Under the pieces are notes generated by a model. That model was given only the letters and a program-made list of their open reading frames with translations, had not been told where the DNA came from and did no database searches. The position numbers were made by a program, and so were the translations under genes. DNA of 64,000 nucleotides from Linepithema humile (taxonomy: Eukaryota > Arthropoda > Insecta > Hymenoptera > Formicidae): the NCBI RefSeq assembly GCF_040581485.1, contig NC_090128.1, forward strand, positions 1,364,001 through 1,428,000, written 5' to 3'. Of this stretch, positions 14,901 through 29,900 are shown piece by piece. Positions within the stretch are counted from its first letter, which is position 1. The number at the start of each line of letters is the position of its first letter.

Positions 14901-17900
14901 TTGTGTCTTTCATCTGGTTTCAATCTCGTCATCTCTTTTACATCCGGTTTTGGTGTATTACATTTTAATCGAAAAAAAAAAAGATTTCAACATCAAAGAG
15001 TAGATTAGCGATAGTCCACGCTATTCCAGGGACTTTTCGCTTTATTCAATTAAAAAGATAATTTGTTAAATAATTGTGTGATTAAAGATCATATAAGATT
15101 ACTCACCTTCGTACACCCAGTCCGGCACTCCGTTGTAGATAATTCCAAATACTCCTGTATCGGTTATTTGATAGTCATTAGCCACCTCCGCCTCCGGTCG
15201 GTAGTAGATATTATTCTGATATACGTAGACGAGGGCATTGCCACGTGGCGCCCAGGTTGCGAGCTGCAACGGCGTCGACTCGTTCCCCGCCAATATCGTC
15301 TCCGTTCTGCAACACAATTATATTGTGTGCTTGTTAATGCGGTGAAATAATTACCACGGTTGCCGTAATTATTTTTCGTGCACTTTGCAGGATCGACCAC
15401 TCAGGTTTTTACGTCCCGCGGGAAAAAAGCAATTCGTGCGCTTGCCGCTTTTTCGCATTTCCTACTTCGTGTTTCCGACGGTAAATAAAAAGTTCATCAG
15501 TCAGTATCTCGAAGGACGTTGTGCTTTCAGAGATAGATGGTCGCAAAGAAAATGTTGCGCTGCGAGTATCTGCATTTTTTATGGCTTAAGTGACAAAATT
15601 ACAAAAAGAGAAAAATGAATTTCAGAGATAGCGGAGAATATATTTTCAACTTAAAAAGTAAGCCCTATATCTATTTTGCATCTTTCGATCTCGCTAATGT
15701 ACCATTCGTCGAATGAAACACAGTGACTTTCTGCGAGTTTGTTTCCAGGAAAAAAAATATCTATTATTTACGAAATAAGGAGAAAATGCGAAACGCGAAA
15801 AATATGCACACGCAGAATAATAATTTTTTTTTTTTTTTTTTTATAAGCTTATCTCGCAAAGTCGTTCGGTTTTGGTCGAACAAATCCGCGATTGCAAAAA
15901 TAAATACGTGATCAAGGCAGTGTTAAAATTTTGAAGGATTTATGAGTTGAAACAGATAGCGGAGGATACAGGGGAGAATATCAGAGCATCGGAACACGTT
16001 CGTGTTATTGTTTAGCATTCGTGACCGATCGTAGCAACCAACAATGACGTCACCGTGTCCCGGTTGAACAATGCCGTAACTCTGTATTATTTTAGGCGCG
16101 CGCGCACAGAGATTCTAGTTTGAAACTACTAGACAACCTAGAAACGTAGTCTCGCATAACTACGACGCCGTATTGTTACGTGGCTTTGGTCAGAGAAATG
16201 TAATACGAGCCGCAAATTCTTCGTCAAAGGTTCGAAACTTAAACAATGGTTGGGGATTATTATCGGCCAGGGAATAATCAAATAAAGCGGCGAATAATTA
16301 CTCTGGGAATAATTACAATTGCGATTGAGAAATGTAATTATTAAGCTCAAAATAGATGCACTAGGGAGCACGCCATTTCTGCATTTTGATAATATTACGT
16401 TTAGGAAATCATATTGTTGATGCTTTCAGTACCACAAAGACTATTGTGGAACTAATTGTTGAAATATATTTTCTCTACGTTATTACATTACCGTCTTGTT
16501 ACATGTTTACATATGCGCATTATATTATTTTCTTTTAATTTTCTTAATTTATGTCCTATTTTCCTTCAAAATTTTAATCGCATTTCAGATAAATTTAAAG
16601 AAGAAACAATCAAATAGATATTTTTATTTCTAGTTTTACAATTTCCTCGTAAATTAAAGTGCAAGCCTTGATCGCCTTAATTTTTGCCAAGATTAAAGAC
16701 TTTCGCGTTCGTGCACGATTAGGTAGAAACTGTGCACAAAAGACTTAAAAAAAGCCGATTAAGGAAAGTTGATTTTTGTTTTCGTACGTCGTAAAAATAT
16801 CATCGTAGAAATTCTACAATGTGTAGATAATGTAAATCGATTAAAAGCATTTTGGCTACTTGTTTACTTAAATAACAAAGCAAAAGGCTTTATAAATATA
16901 CACACAATTTTAATTGCTTTTTCTAGGTGTGACATAATTTTTTACAGTCATAAATATCTGCTTTCGTGTCATAAAATTTTGAATAATGAAAATATTTCAT
17001 ATTTTAATTTTTAACTATAAAATTAAAACGCAAATTTGTAAATGCATTGCTCTATTTTTCTATAGTTAACATGTTGTTAATTTTATATATTCATCATATT
17101 GCTACTGTTTATTGTTATTTTAAATAAGCGCATTATCCGCGCGTCTCAAATAAAAGTTTTAAAGTCTCGATTAGACTTTCGTGTGGCAGATTGCCAACTA
17201 TCGCAACATCCATTTCCGCGTACGGAAAACTATCGGAATCTATTCGGCAGTAAAAACTGTTGGCAAATACATTATCAAGAAGAAATGAATAAAGTCACTG
17301 AAGCTCACGGCACTGATAAATGAGTTAAATAATTGCGCGGAAACGATCGTGTAATTTACGTAAAACCAAATTTACTTTTGTAACCTGCCAAACTCGTTCT
17401 TCCAAACGTATACTTAGAATTTTTCAATTTATGAATTGCTTCTGCTAAGTAAGATGCTTTACAGAATTGCCAAACAAATCAAAAATTCATTTTTCCGTTG
17501 TTTCTTAAAAATTTTCAAGAATTTAATGTTTAAAAATTGTTTATTATTGTAAACAGTATTTATTACAGTATTTCATACTTGTGATGAAAGCTTGCTTTTA
17601 TGGAAACTTCAATCTACGTCGATAAAAGAACTCTTCGAACTCTAAAAAAAAGCAACTTTTATTTTATGTCGCCGCAATATGCGTTCACAAACACATACAT
17701 ATATTCTCAAATACGTTTTCCGTCGCATATGCATGTATACGTATGCATACACTCGAAAGAGAAAAGAAAGGAAATGTTAAGAAAGGCAAGACAACAGAAA
17801 TGAGAGAAAGAAGAATCTCTACTCTAGACAATAAAATCGGAAACCGCTGGTATATAAACTAAAAGCGCACTGTACGTTCTGAAATTGATTCCGTGATGAT

Positions 17901-20900
17901 TTCTGGGATTGTAAATAAAACAAGCAAAACACGTTTATGATTATCTAACTACGCGTATATCAGTGGAAAAGAGAACGCATGAAAATTATTCGAAATCTCG
18001 GAGTATTCCGTAAGATCAATGTTTCTATTAATAACACGCGCTATTTTATTTTTAATTTACTGAAGCCTCAATCATCTTAACTTCTTAAGATGATGTTGAG
18101 GTAAACGATCATCATTTCAAAATTGTCTAAAAAATTGTTAAAAAGATTGTAAAACTCCGCCAAACAATTAAATTGAAAAATAATGTTCTAAAGTTAAGAG
18201 AAATGTTCCCAAATTTGTAAAAAAAAAATGTATCTGTCACTGTTGCGCCGATTCGTTCGACTGCTCCTATCTACGCGTCAAAAAACGGCAGTTTTTCCGG
18301 CTGGATTCGCGCAATGACCTACGGCATTCCGTCCGCGCCAGCCGACCGCGGAAAATCGATGAAAAGCGTACGCGCGACTTGACTGCCGTGTTGCCGTTGG
18401 ATGACTCGTCATCCCGTTGCGGCAAACTTCTTCCCGAAAAGCCATAAATAAAGACGCCGGTATTCATGCGCTTTATGGCAGAGAGCTCGCCTCGGCTAGC
18501 GCGGAATATGTACACAGCGAGGAAACTCGCGGCTTATTTACCCGCTTTTCCGTCTCGCTCCTGTTCCCCAACCTTTGCTGTCGCCCCAAGTACACCGGTG
18601 TATCCTCCTCCTAGCTTTTATCGTGACACCGAAAGCCAAAAACGACAGCGGGTTTACTGTCCCGGCCTGTTTTTCGTGTCGTGATTGCCGCGAATAAGCT
18701 ATTGTGGAAAGAGCGAAATTTACAAGAAAACGTTCTCCGATCTACGTTATGTTAAATATCAACGATAAAGTAATTAATAATTTTTCATTTAAATTTCAAT
18801 ATATATTCCAAGTTATTCTACAAGTTTTTATTTTATCCTCCACCGTCGAGTTGTTAGCAACGATAATGACCTTCTCGCATGTAAATTTTAATCGCGATAG
18901 TCGAAGTAACTGAATATAAAGTTCCAAACACATACGCAGCGATGCGTGTGGATGTAAATATTACAATTGCGGAAACAAAATTCCGAAGCGAAACGTTTTA
19001 TACGCGCATGAAGCGCCGTCTTGGCACGAGTCCATTTTCTCGTGTCGAATGAACGGATACGTATACCGCAAATATATGCAGATGAGCATAAATTTCGTAA
19101 GGAATTTATTTTACCGCCCACCCTAGTGCGTTGTATTTCACATCCCCAAAAAATGTCTGGTATTTGCTTGACGCTCGGCTCCGCGAGAAAAATCGCTCCT
19201 TCACGTCGAAACGCACGCGTAATATATGAAACAACGATTATTTATTGACATGAGATTATGACACATAGTATTGAATGCAATGTACGATATATCAAAGACG
19301 ATTCCTCGCTTTCCTAAGAATATATATTCATCTTTTCGTTTCCGTACCAAAATATTAGAAATGGCAATGCAGTAACCAGGCAATAGATTTTATTTATCTG
19401 TAAAATTCATCACAAATCGTGCGCTCAATTTGTGTGTGTGCTTAAAAGTTTATACATATTTTTTTTTAATTTAAAGACACATTTACAAGATAATAAGCGT
19501 GATATGTGTTATAATTGCTTTGCGGTTTCCTTAAGAATCAAATATGTGCGGAGTTTCTTAATCATCTTGATTTTAGATCATGTTTATATGAACATTCTTG
19601 CGTGAAATTACATCAAAGCGGAAATTCTACTCTCAACATGCTCGCGAGACGCTCTGTACATGAAGATCGTTCGTTTCGTTTGTGCTCTTAAAATTTGGCT
19701 TCTCCAAAAGCCAACGATGTAACTCAAACTTGGCAGAGGAGATTCATATATGTACGTACGCTTGCAGTAGTTATGCAGCTAAATCGCGAAACAGCGCGTA
19801 TAGGTATGCAAAGACGACGTGCGCCCTTTACGCCTGCGAAACGCCGTTCAGAAGCGCAGAGCGAGATTTGATCTCCGCGATTATTTGAGAACGATGATCT
19901 CAAGCGCGACGGCGAAGTCAAAATTTGTCTGCCGCGCAAGCCGTGGGCATCCACACACAACGGCGAAATTTCGCGGAATTACGTTCTCTCAGCTTGGCGA
20001 TTAGGTCGAGTTCCATGGATTCCGCGTGAATGAACTTCAGACTTTTCCTTTGGAGGAGTGCAAACGACGGAAATCTACCACGAGGATAACGCTGTTTCCG
20101 TGAATCTCGAGAAAGTCCTCGCTATTTCGCACGACGAGAGAAATTGGTCTTCGAAATTTTGCGAGTTCTACCAGCGACCTAGTTTCGCAAATGATTTAAA
20201 TGCCAGGAGAGTTTGATTATAACGAAAAAAATCCTATAAATCCTAAAAGTCTATTAACTCACAATTATCGCGTCCAATAAATCAGTCTTCAATTATTGTA
20301 AATAAATTCTAATTATAATAATTGAATTTAAAATTGAAAAAATTTTATACGTTAATGTATTGTATTCAGAGCATTCATATACCTATTTATTTGTCATAAA
20401 TAAATAAGCAAATGTGGAACGTTAGTCAATATGCATATGCGAGATATATATAATAATAAACTGAGCGAACATATAAATAAATAAATATATATTATCAAGC
20501 TAAATATGCAAATAAGTTTAACAAAAGAGATGCTGAATTGCATACTGATATTAATTCTCCGATAGCCTTAATTAATATTAAATTCAAATTAACGAATCAT
20601 ATTGACTATTCATCGAAACTAATTCGGAAATTCACTAAATATCGAAGTTTAGCAATTGAGAGAATATATCCTTTCAGATAAGCTGAAGGAAATGCTCACC
20701 GGAAATTAAAGAAAATGGAGAATCATTTGGAGAGGCAAACGCGCGGCACTATCTGTATTGTCTTTGCAAGACCAGCAAATGTCGCGGCTGCGAAAAGTGC
20801 AATCGTGCGAATAAGTTTAGGCCTTAAATTCTTTTCGTCGGCGAAAACGACGAGGGAAGAGATCGAGATCGCAGCGGTCGGGAAAAGGCGTACCCCGATA

Positions 20901-23900
20901 ATCGTGATATAACCACTCCTAAATGCTGAGTTAATGATGAAATCCGCGGAGGAAAGTTCTCAAACGCGGAACGGAGGCGGTAAGACGATGACGGTAAGGC
21001 GCGGCAGGATTAAATTCATGCACAGTTTGTAATTTGCACACGGCGGCGACGACGCCCGGCTTTTCCAACTTCCCCTTCTCGGGTTACAGCTCGGGCCGAG
21101 ATTAAAATGCAAATCCGAACTTGATCGCGGAATAAATTTGAGATATGATTGTCGCAAGCACCGTCGAGACACGGCTCGTTTACTTACAGAGTCTCCAGGT
21201 TCACAATTCTGTAATGAGCCACGTACGTATGACGATACAGCTGAAACAGAAACAAGAGAAATATTTGGTTAAATTCCTTGAATTGGATCAACAAACATAC
21301 GTTGCAAAGGACGCTTTCAAGGAAGGGTGTACATATAAAATAGCTTGAGCGAACATAGAGAGAATATACAGAGTTATCTTCTATAAAATTAAATACTTTC
21401 ATTTTCAACAAACGCTACGTGCTAACTTTTCGTGAATTTTAACAAACTTTATGGAACATAAAATATATAAATTATATATATCGCTTTATTTTTCGCTTAT
21501 GCGTCCAAACTTTATTCCTCGCTTGTTTTCCTCAAGTTACTCTCGCGAAATTTCGCACCGTCTTTTTTAAAACGGGCGAGCTTTCAGACCTTAAATTTAT
21601 TTTTCTCGAACCTTGCCGCAGCACGATTGATTTTGCGCGTTGTACGTTTCCGATAAACCGGTGGTGGAAAATTGATCAAATGCCGCGAGAGCAATGACAT
21701 TCAAGCGATGGAAATTTCTACTTGAGGAACGTGCGGCGCTAAAAATATCCGTGTAAGCCATCTAAGTGTAGCCGAGAATACGAATGACATAAAATACGAT
21801 AACATGCCATCCTGCGGATTCTATTTCGTTACCGCATTTTGCTCTGGGTTTCCCCGACGATTCCACCGTGCCATGTGTTGGCGGTTATAAAAACCTCTCG
21901 CTCGTGTTATTCGCGTCATTCACGTGGCACAGATTGAGCGGCAAAAATATAATAAAGTCGGCGCTGATAAAAATATGATACGTCCTTCTGTTTGTATTTT
22001 TCGCACGCGTGTATGAGATTAGCATATAGGGTAAAAGTAATAAGCGAGGAAACGGTCGTGCGGCAATGCGGTTAACGTGGGGACGCAATTGTAATACACT
22101 TTACAAAAATGTAATTTTCACATTACTCTCACTTTTTTCTCACTCTTTTTTAATAAAAAAATTTTATGCGGAATAAATTTGCATAATTTCTAGTTATTAG
22201 TAATAAAAAATAAATGCAATCTTATTTGAATAAAAACTTTCATATATTTGCGATCTGTTCAAATAAGTTTGTTACAACAATCAGAAATAAACTTTAATTC
22301 CATTCAAATACGGCGCAAAAATATTCCTTTCTCTCTTTTTTTTTTATTATAGCGTATTAAGTTCAAATATATTAAAAATATCAACTTCTATTAAATTGCA
22401 TTTTATTAGATATCAAAAAAGTATACAAGTTCCGAAGGTATATCGCATACTTACAAGGTTGCTCGACTTTTAGGAAACCGTTTAATCTGACCGTACTTTA
22501 CGTTTCTCTTTTCATGAACACTCTCTACTACTAATAATAATCATAGTAATAAAAGCAATAACCAACTAACCGTGTGTTTGAAGTTTAAACAGCAAGCAGT
22601 GCAACCAATATCAACGCGTGTGCGAATTCACCGGCGGGGACGTAAACCACGCTTAGAAGTTTAATGATCAAACTTTCTGGTCGTGCGGTGAATCGCGACT
22701 CGCGAGAGTTTGCGAAAACGCATCTTTTACTTTGGACACTAATGTCTTTTACCTCGGATACTATGTGCAATAATTCTTTTTTTTTTTTACACGCATGTAG
22801 ACTTTAATTTAAAGAAACATAGGAAAAAGTATGTACACTTTTTACTGTTCACAATTTAATTGTCATTAATTATATCCAGATAAAAACTCATGATACATTA
22901 AACGATTAAGAATATAAGATTGTCGAAATCGATAAATGCGTCATAAAAATATAACAGTGACAAAAATCGGAACTATCTGTGTACAACAAAACGTATAGAG
23001 ACCTCAATGTCACTTTCCTATTTGTTTCCTTCCAAAATACTATAGTTTACATTCGCAGTTTGCGATAATGACACATTACATGATCAAGAGAATTAATACT
23101 GTAACAAACAGCGACTGTATATTTGCAATAATTAAAGGGATCTGGTGTGTTAATTGGCGCAGGCGTGTGCTCGCGGCTGGAAATGGTCCAGCCATGACGA
23201 CATTCCCTTGGGAACATTTCGGAGCCAGGGAGATCCGGGCATACGATAGAGAGCAAGCGCGCCGGCCGTCGAACGGACCATCGACAGCGCCCGGCGATAC
23301 GGAAGGATTCATGGTGCGCCCCGCGCGCTATTTTGCCTCCATTAACTCTTTCGGAGCGGACCTATAAATCATGATCCGATAAGGTCGAACAACGCCATTT
23401 TCACGTGTTGCGGCTGCGTTCGCTATCGGTCGCAAGCTCGTTTCCATCGCATTATTCCCGCCTTCAACACTCTGCCGAGTATACACTGCCCTCCATTAAT
23501 CCCCCTCAACCCCTCCCGCCCCTTCGATGTTCTAATGTTCCTAAGTATAGACGTTCCTTCGTTCACAATATGCAATATGCTAAGGTGTAATTTCGAAATC
23601 ACTCGGTGTTAAAGCCGATGTATGAATACGTCTTCAAGTGATGATTTGAATCATTTAGAATTACGTATGATTTTTAGTTGAAATAATAAATAAAGAATAG
23701 AGTGCCTTGCAAGCTGCAAATCGGATTAAAGTTGTTATCCTGCGCTGTATATATAGAGAAATTATTAAAAATGAATGTACGAAATGTTTGATGTGCTACA
23801 CGTAATTTCTGTAAATTTTACTCGAATTTGTCATATGCAATATATGATTTATATATAATTGTTATTTTCTCAGGTCACAGCGACAGAATTCGATTAAAAT

Positions 23901-26900
23901 TTACAGAAATTACATATAGCACATTAAACATTTTGTACATAAAATTTCAATAATTTTTCTAACACTCTCAAGATTCTTGGTTTTTTTTATTTATTTCATT
24001 TGTTATTTATGTATTTGCAAGAAAATAGTTCGTCTAATAAAGTTGTTTAACACAAGAAAAATATTTTCTTACCAAAGTTTGCGGTTAAAATCTATAGTAC
24101 AACTGAGGTTTTAAAAATTGGAAATACATTAAATAATTTTATAAATTTTGGATTCACAAAATAAACGACAAGTTGAGATGTATATAAGATCTACTACCAA
24201 CTTGTTGCTACCTCTTCTTCTTAGAGATTGCAATCAAATAAAGACCTGTTCATTCCCTAAAGCATTCCCTTGCAATAACTCTTCAAAGTGACGAGTGAGA
24301 TAAATCGATATATTGACAGAAAGTCAATACAATTAAGAATTAAGAAGAAAGATTCTTATTTATTTTACAGAAACATTTATATAACCCGAATAATGTTATA
24401 GCAAAATGTGGCTTGAAATTTTCAAATTTCGTTCAATAAAAACCACGATTATATTTAAAATGGAACATTAATTAGCGCAAAATATGGTTTTATATTTACA
24501 AAAACCCTCTGTATGTTATGTTTGTTATAATATTATATTAGAATTATCCACAACGCTACAGTATCACTATGCTATATTAGTATTTTTTATAACACATCGT
24601 TCGTATTTTGCCAGATAAACCACACGGGAGGGAAAAATGAAAAATGAATTCTCCGAAATGAAAATCGTGTTAAGAATTAATTAATCAAGATTTACGTTAT
24701 GAATCGAAAAATGACGAGCTATGCCGCGCCACGGTCCATTGTTGATGCGAAACGTGGGATGGTATGGACAGGTGGCTGAAATATTTTTCAAACATTTCGT
24801 AGCAAATTTTCGAGAAATTTTAAGCTCGTTATGCAACGCTGTAAATTAAATAGGTCATCATACATTTCAAAGATATCGAAATTTATTTGTTATAAGTCTT
24901 TGAAAAAATAAAGTCAGGAAAATTCTAAACTAATTTATTTTATACAAACAAAATTATCTTATATTAAAGAATAAAATAATTATATAATTTCATGTTTTCA
25001 ACAAAACGCGAATATTCCCTTACTGATAATAAAGTAGCTGTAAAAGTAAACAAAGAAGCCCGTGAAACTCTTTACCTGCGTAATAAAAGGAAAAAAATAT
25101 TTGCTGTTCGACGATTACTTCATTTTCCGCAGCTAGCTGGCGAATTCTTATATAAAATTAAGAACGCCGCTATTCCCGAATGTATGACACCAGCGGGAAT
25201 ACAAAATGGGAAGAGTTTAAAGCAGGATTTAGTATTTCTTGCGCGTGGGTTACGAGAGTTTTCCGGTGCAGAAGATATTTCTAACGCGGAATTAATTACC
25301 GCAGTGCCGCGAGACACGCATTCCGTTTTACATTGAAGCGCAGTGCTCGCTTCAATTCGCGCGATTTAAGCATGGATAGGCAAGAATGGAGAATGGATGT
25401 ATATTATTCACGCGGATAAGCGCGGACATGTACGAACGAGTAAACAATTATATAATCTTTATAAAAAGCTGTTTTTGCATATTATTGACTGATAAGTTTT
25501 TCAAAAAATCTGCATATTTTTGAATAATTTTGACGACTAAAAATTGACATAGCTGTTGTAATGAATGCTTCGTGAACTCGTTTGTATGATATTTTAATTT
25601 GTTAAACGAACAAAAATTAAATCGTGAGATATTAAATTTTAACCTACGTTCGTCCTTTGAAAAATTGTCCACTAAATAATATTATATACGTGTAAAGGTA
25701 CACTTAATTAATTAAGAATGTTGATACCTTTATATTCTGTACACAATGTCGATACATTATACTCTCGCAACACTTAAGCAGTAGTAATCTGATGTCCCAA
25801 ACATGTTGCCAACAGCAATGTATCTGTATTACGTCGAACACAACGAACAGTCCGTTTAATGGCCAAAGTTAAGCAGCTTTGATCATAGTTAGTGCTAGAA
25901 TGAGTGACCACCTGGAAACATCATGTTTCCTGTTGACAATAATTTCCGCGTGTTCTTCGCTATGCAGTATTTTACATAACGGAATATACACTCGATGTAT
26001 CATCAATGGTCAATTAATCGAGCTATTCATTGCGATGAATAATTAGCAATAAATATCCATAATAAATTAGCATGATGCGCGATAAAATTACAAATTTATG
26101 TGGCTGACAAGTGCTCGTAAATATATAACGATGAAGAAACATAATGTATCCATATAAAAACAATATGTGGGCAAAAATTATTCAATATTCGAAGCAGGAA
26201 ATATCTTTTGTTTAACGTGATAAAACAAGTGTTATTTTTTTAAAACCGGAAATAATTAAAAGAGAAAATTATCATGTAGCAAACATTGCTAAAAATTCAT
26301 TATTATTTTGCTACAACAATCAATATTTATAGAAAAAATACTAATAAACGATGATAGCGAGAGCAAAAATATTACGTAAATTTTTCCTACAAATGTGCAC
26401 GGGCGTACTTTGGTGCTTTGCTAATGTATCCTGCGGTTGTTGTGGATTTCGCGCGTTTTTCCGCCTGTACACTTAATTTCCCAGAGGCGAACCGCTCATT
26501 TAGTTTTTGGTTAGCTGGCCGTGCTCCAATAAAAGCGGCCAACTATTAGCCGCATCTTAGTATAAATCCCTAATATCGCTAAAAACTAAAACTGTCTCTC
26601 ACGCAGGGTTTATTACAACTACTAATTAGTAAACTTTGATATAAAGTGAGAGAAGACCGTCAACGATTTCGCCACATCTAATACTTAATGCACGACTCAC
26701 TCAACTTAATTTCCCAAAAGTATAAAAACGCATGTCAACTTTCACGATTTTATATCATTTAAATATGCAGACACATGATGTCGGATGGATCCTGCATATA
26801 GAAATGCGACATTTAAATTTTAATGGTACTCTGAATAACTTTTGACGTCACAACGTTTTCTAAGTTGTTTTTTAACGTATAACTTCGTCAGAACGTGGTC

Positions 26901-29900
26901 GTGTATGCGATTATTCCAGAATAAACATTATGCATGAAATGTTCTGCTAGAAATTTCTCTGGATACTGTTTGTTTGGTGTAAATTAACGTAGCTCGCAAA
27001 TTAAACAAATCGTTAGTGCTAAAAACTGTTGAAAACCCGAATAACGCACAGAACTACACACTATTTTTACGATAATTTTTTTACAGTAAACACTCAATTT
27101 TCGATAGAAAGCGCAAATGAAAGAATATAAATCATCGAGAAGTAAAATTTAACATTGTTAAATAATTAAGATGCGTTGATCAATAGTTGGAAAAACATTA
27201 AATGGCTATCTTTTCTGTTAATTGCAAAATTTTAAATATTCTTCTAAATTTATTATCTATTTTTAAAAAAAATACTGCATATATATCGTGCAGTATTTTA
27301 GTCATGCAAACAAAAAATAAAGAATTCTATGTGCCCGTCAGTTTCACGATAGAATTAAGAGATTCCGTAAAAGATTGTCATACATAAAACCATCGCGAGG
27401 TGATTTTAAATTTAAATTTCCGCCGGAGTTCATTTTGCGATCGTATGTGAATATTTATATTCGCTGTATTTTGCCAAATATCAGTCCGCAGTAAAGATGC
27501 GGGAGCGAATGAAACACTTTACACTCTCTTATGATACTGGGTCACGTTTCGATTTTCACTCCAGTGATTCGCCTTATTCCAAGACGGACGATTTATTCGG
27601 AAGGGTCTCTCACCAACTCTACGGTATGTGAATCGACTGTGTTCGCATCAAACTTGTTCGCATGAAATGTATCAGTTCCAGCATGCGCACGCGAACATTA
27701 AGGCCGGTCACGCACCAAATCAGATCAGTCCCGCTCAAAATCAGACAGTGTATCACCGTTACTCTGTATTGGATCGGTAATAATTGATAGATCATTGACG
27801 AGAAAAGTTTACAAGAATTTCGTCGAATGGCGAGCCATACCGGCAAAGTGGTTGCATCAAATATTGATGCTGGACAAATTACACAGAGAATTCGCAGTAG
27901 AATTCCGTCTGCGGCGTTACCGACGTCGCACCGTAATACATCTGAGTTCCAACTCGGAAATAATTCCCGAGAAAATTGTTGTCGCACGAAGCACAAAATC
28001 AGTATGACATGTTGGAATTTTGTAAGTTAAATAAAATTTTAAACTGTATGCAGCAAGCATACAATTATAGATATACGCAAGCATTTGGAATCTTGAATAT
28101 TTTGTGTGCAAATAATAATATATTTTCCATCTCGTGTTTTTTCTAATTAAAACGTGCAATGCGCTAAATGGCTGTCGCGATAATTTTCAAGCCGTTAATC
28201 CCGCACTAATCCCGAAACAGTTTGAAGAAGTCAAATCTCGAAAAGAATAATTCACGCGGATTTTCCGCACGCCATTCATTCTCTGCAGCCAGGATTAGAG
28301 TGGTTTGGATTATTCACGACAAATAAAATAATTCATCGTCGACTGGAAACAGGCTTCAGCATGATGGACGAATTAATTAATTAACGCGCGATAATCATTA
28401 AAAAATAAAAATCGTTGTACATTGCTGCTGTGAATTATTCTTGATTATTTGATAAAATAATGCGTATCCATTAAGAAATCCATTAAGTATCAATGGTGGC
28501 CCAGAAATTAAAAATTCCGAAATTTTAATATGCAAAATATGGTATCGGTAAGCGCCTTAATGTCTATCGCATCATATAAAACTTTTAAATTTATTAATCT
28601 GTCAATCTCGACTGCGTTATTATTAATGTTATACTATAATTAAATAAAAACAGGTTAAATAATTTAAGTAATTAAATAATTAATATTCAATTTCCACAAT
28701 TAAATAACACACAGCAGTTTGATTGATTAAAATACTAATAAATATCTCCAATGTAGTACACAATACCATTATAGATCCTAATATCTGCTCAAGTTTTGCA
28801 ACTTGAAAAAAGATTGCAACGGATAGTTTAAGATTATTAATGTTTGCTAAATGCGTTTATTCGATTCTAAGTATTGTTGATGTCCATTGCGTTTCTCATC
28901 GTCACATTATGCTAACGCGCTAAATGGCGCATCACGTCGCAAAAGGAATGCGGAATATAAATCGCGAGAGGGATGAGTACTTATTCGGGCAATGTCGATT
29001 CAACTGCACGATCAACGAACACAACCGCGCCGAGTGCACCGCACAATAGACGACTGCGCTCAGAGCCGTCTGATCAGGATCGATTTTATCCACCGCGGCC
29101 TCGCGCGTTCGCGACGCAGAATACCAAATGTGTCCTCGTAGTGCGGGAAAAATTTCAGCGTTCGCTTTTATCGGTGCAAAAGCAGTGCCTTCACAGGCGA
29201 ACGGACGCGGCGAAAGCATACGGCTCGACGTAAAAGCGTTTGTCTCAATTTCGCGGAAATGCACATTACGGTTAGTGCACCAGCACGTGCACGCTTCCGA
29301 ATACCTCCTACTTGCGATAAGGGCGGAATATTTTCCTTTTAATTTATTATTGATCGCAGCTATCTATCGTGCGGAAAGTAACGAATTTACGTTTAACGAA
29401 ATGTTTGTGAGTATAAAATCGTAAATAATATTGTTTATAATTAACGAAAAGAATATTTGAAGAGCTGCATGTCATTGATGAAAAGAGGCAAATTTGTTTC
29501 CTGCAATTTAACTAAACAAAGTTCACAATATATTTTGGTAAAAGTAACTACGGCAATATACGTGTGCAGCGATCCGCAATTTTGTGCGACAGAGCGGAAG
29601 GCGTTGTTTGGGAACATAGCTGAAATTATCATTTAATCAGTTTGGTACGCAGTTAGAGCAGTTAAGATCTTCACGAGAGATATAACACGTAACTGCAGTA
29701 TTTATAATAATTCATGAATCAAAAGTAAATTTCACATTTATCACATTGCTTGCTTTTTTATTACAGACAAATAATTTGTCAACTCGGGGAATATTAAACT
29801 TCGGCGCACAGGCCGCGTACAAGGTTTTCATTAGAGAAGATTATTATGTATGCACTGACGTCACTTATTAAAACACTGCACGATTGAAAGGAATGGCGTT

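Larger units (their letters stand above)
5066..15106 (-). other. Intron D-E (10.0 kb)
   Basis: This intron holds a TA microsatellite, a TG microsatellite, a perfect 12-bp-arm palindrome, three copies of AATAAAGCGTG between 5246 and 6249, and purine-rich CpG islands at about 6690-7020 and 7440-8000. Further GC-richer patches lie at 9060-9230, 11000-11200, 12340-12720 and 13000-13420. Open frames of up to 156 codons in the 7.4-8.0 kb island exist on both strands and look like composition effects. Confidence 0.85.
15307..21187 (-). other. Intron C-D (5.9 kb)
   Basis: This intron contains a 19-nt T run, a small hairpin at 18066-18101, and GC-richer islands at about 15960-16380, 18240-18700, 19620-20170 and 20700-21130. 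No coding similarity is recognised. Confidence 0.85.
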
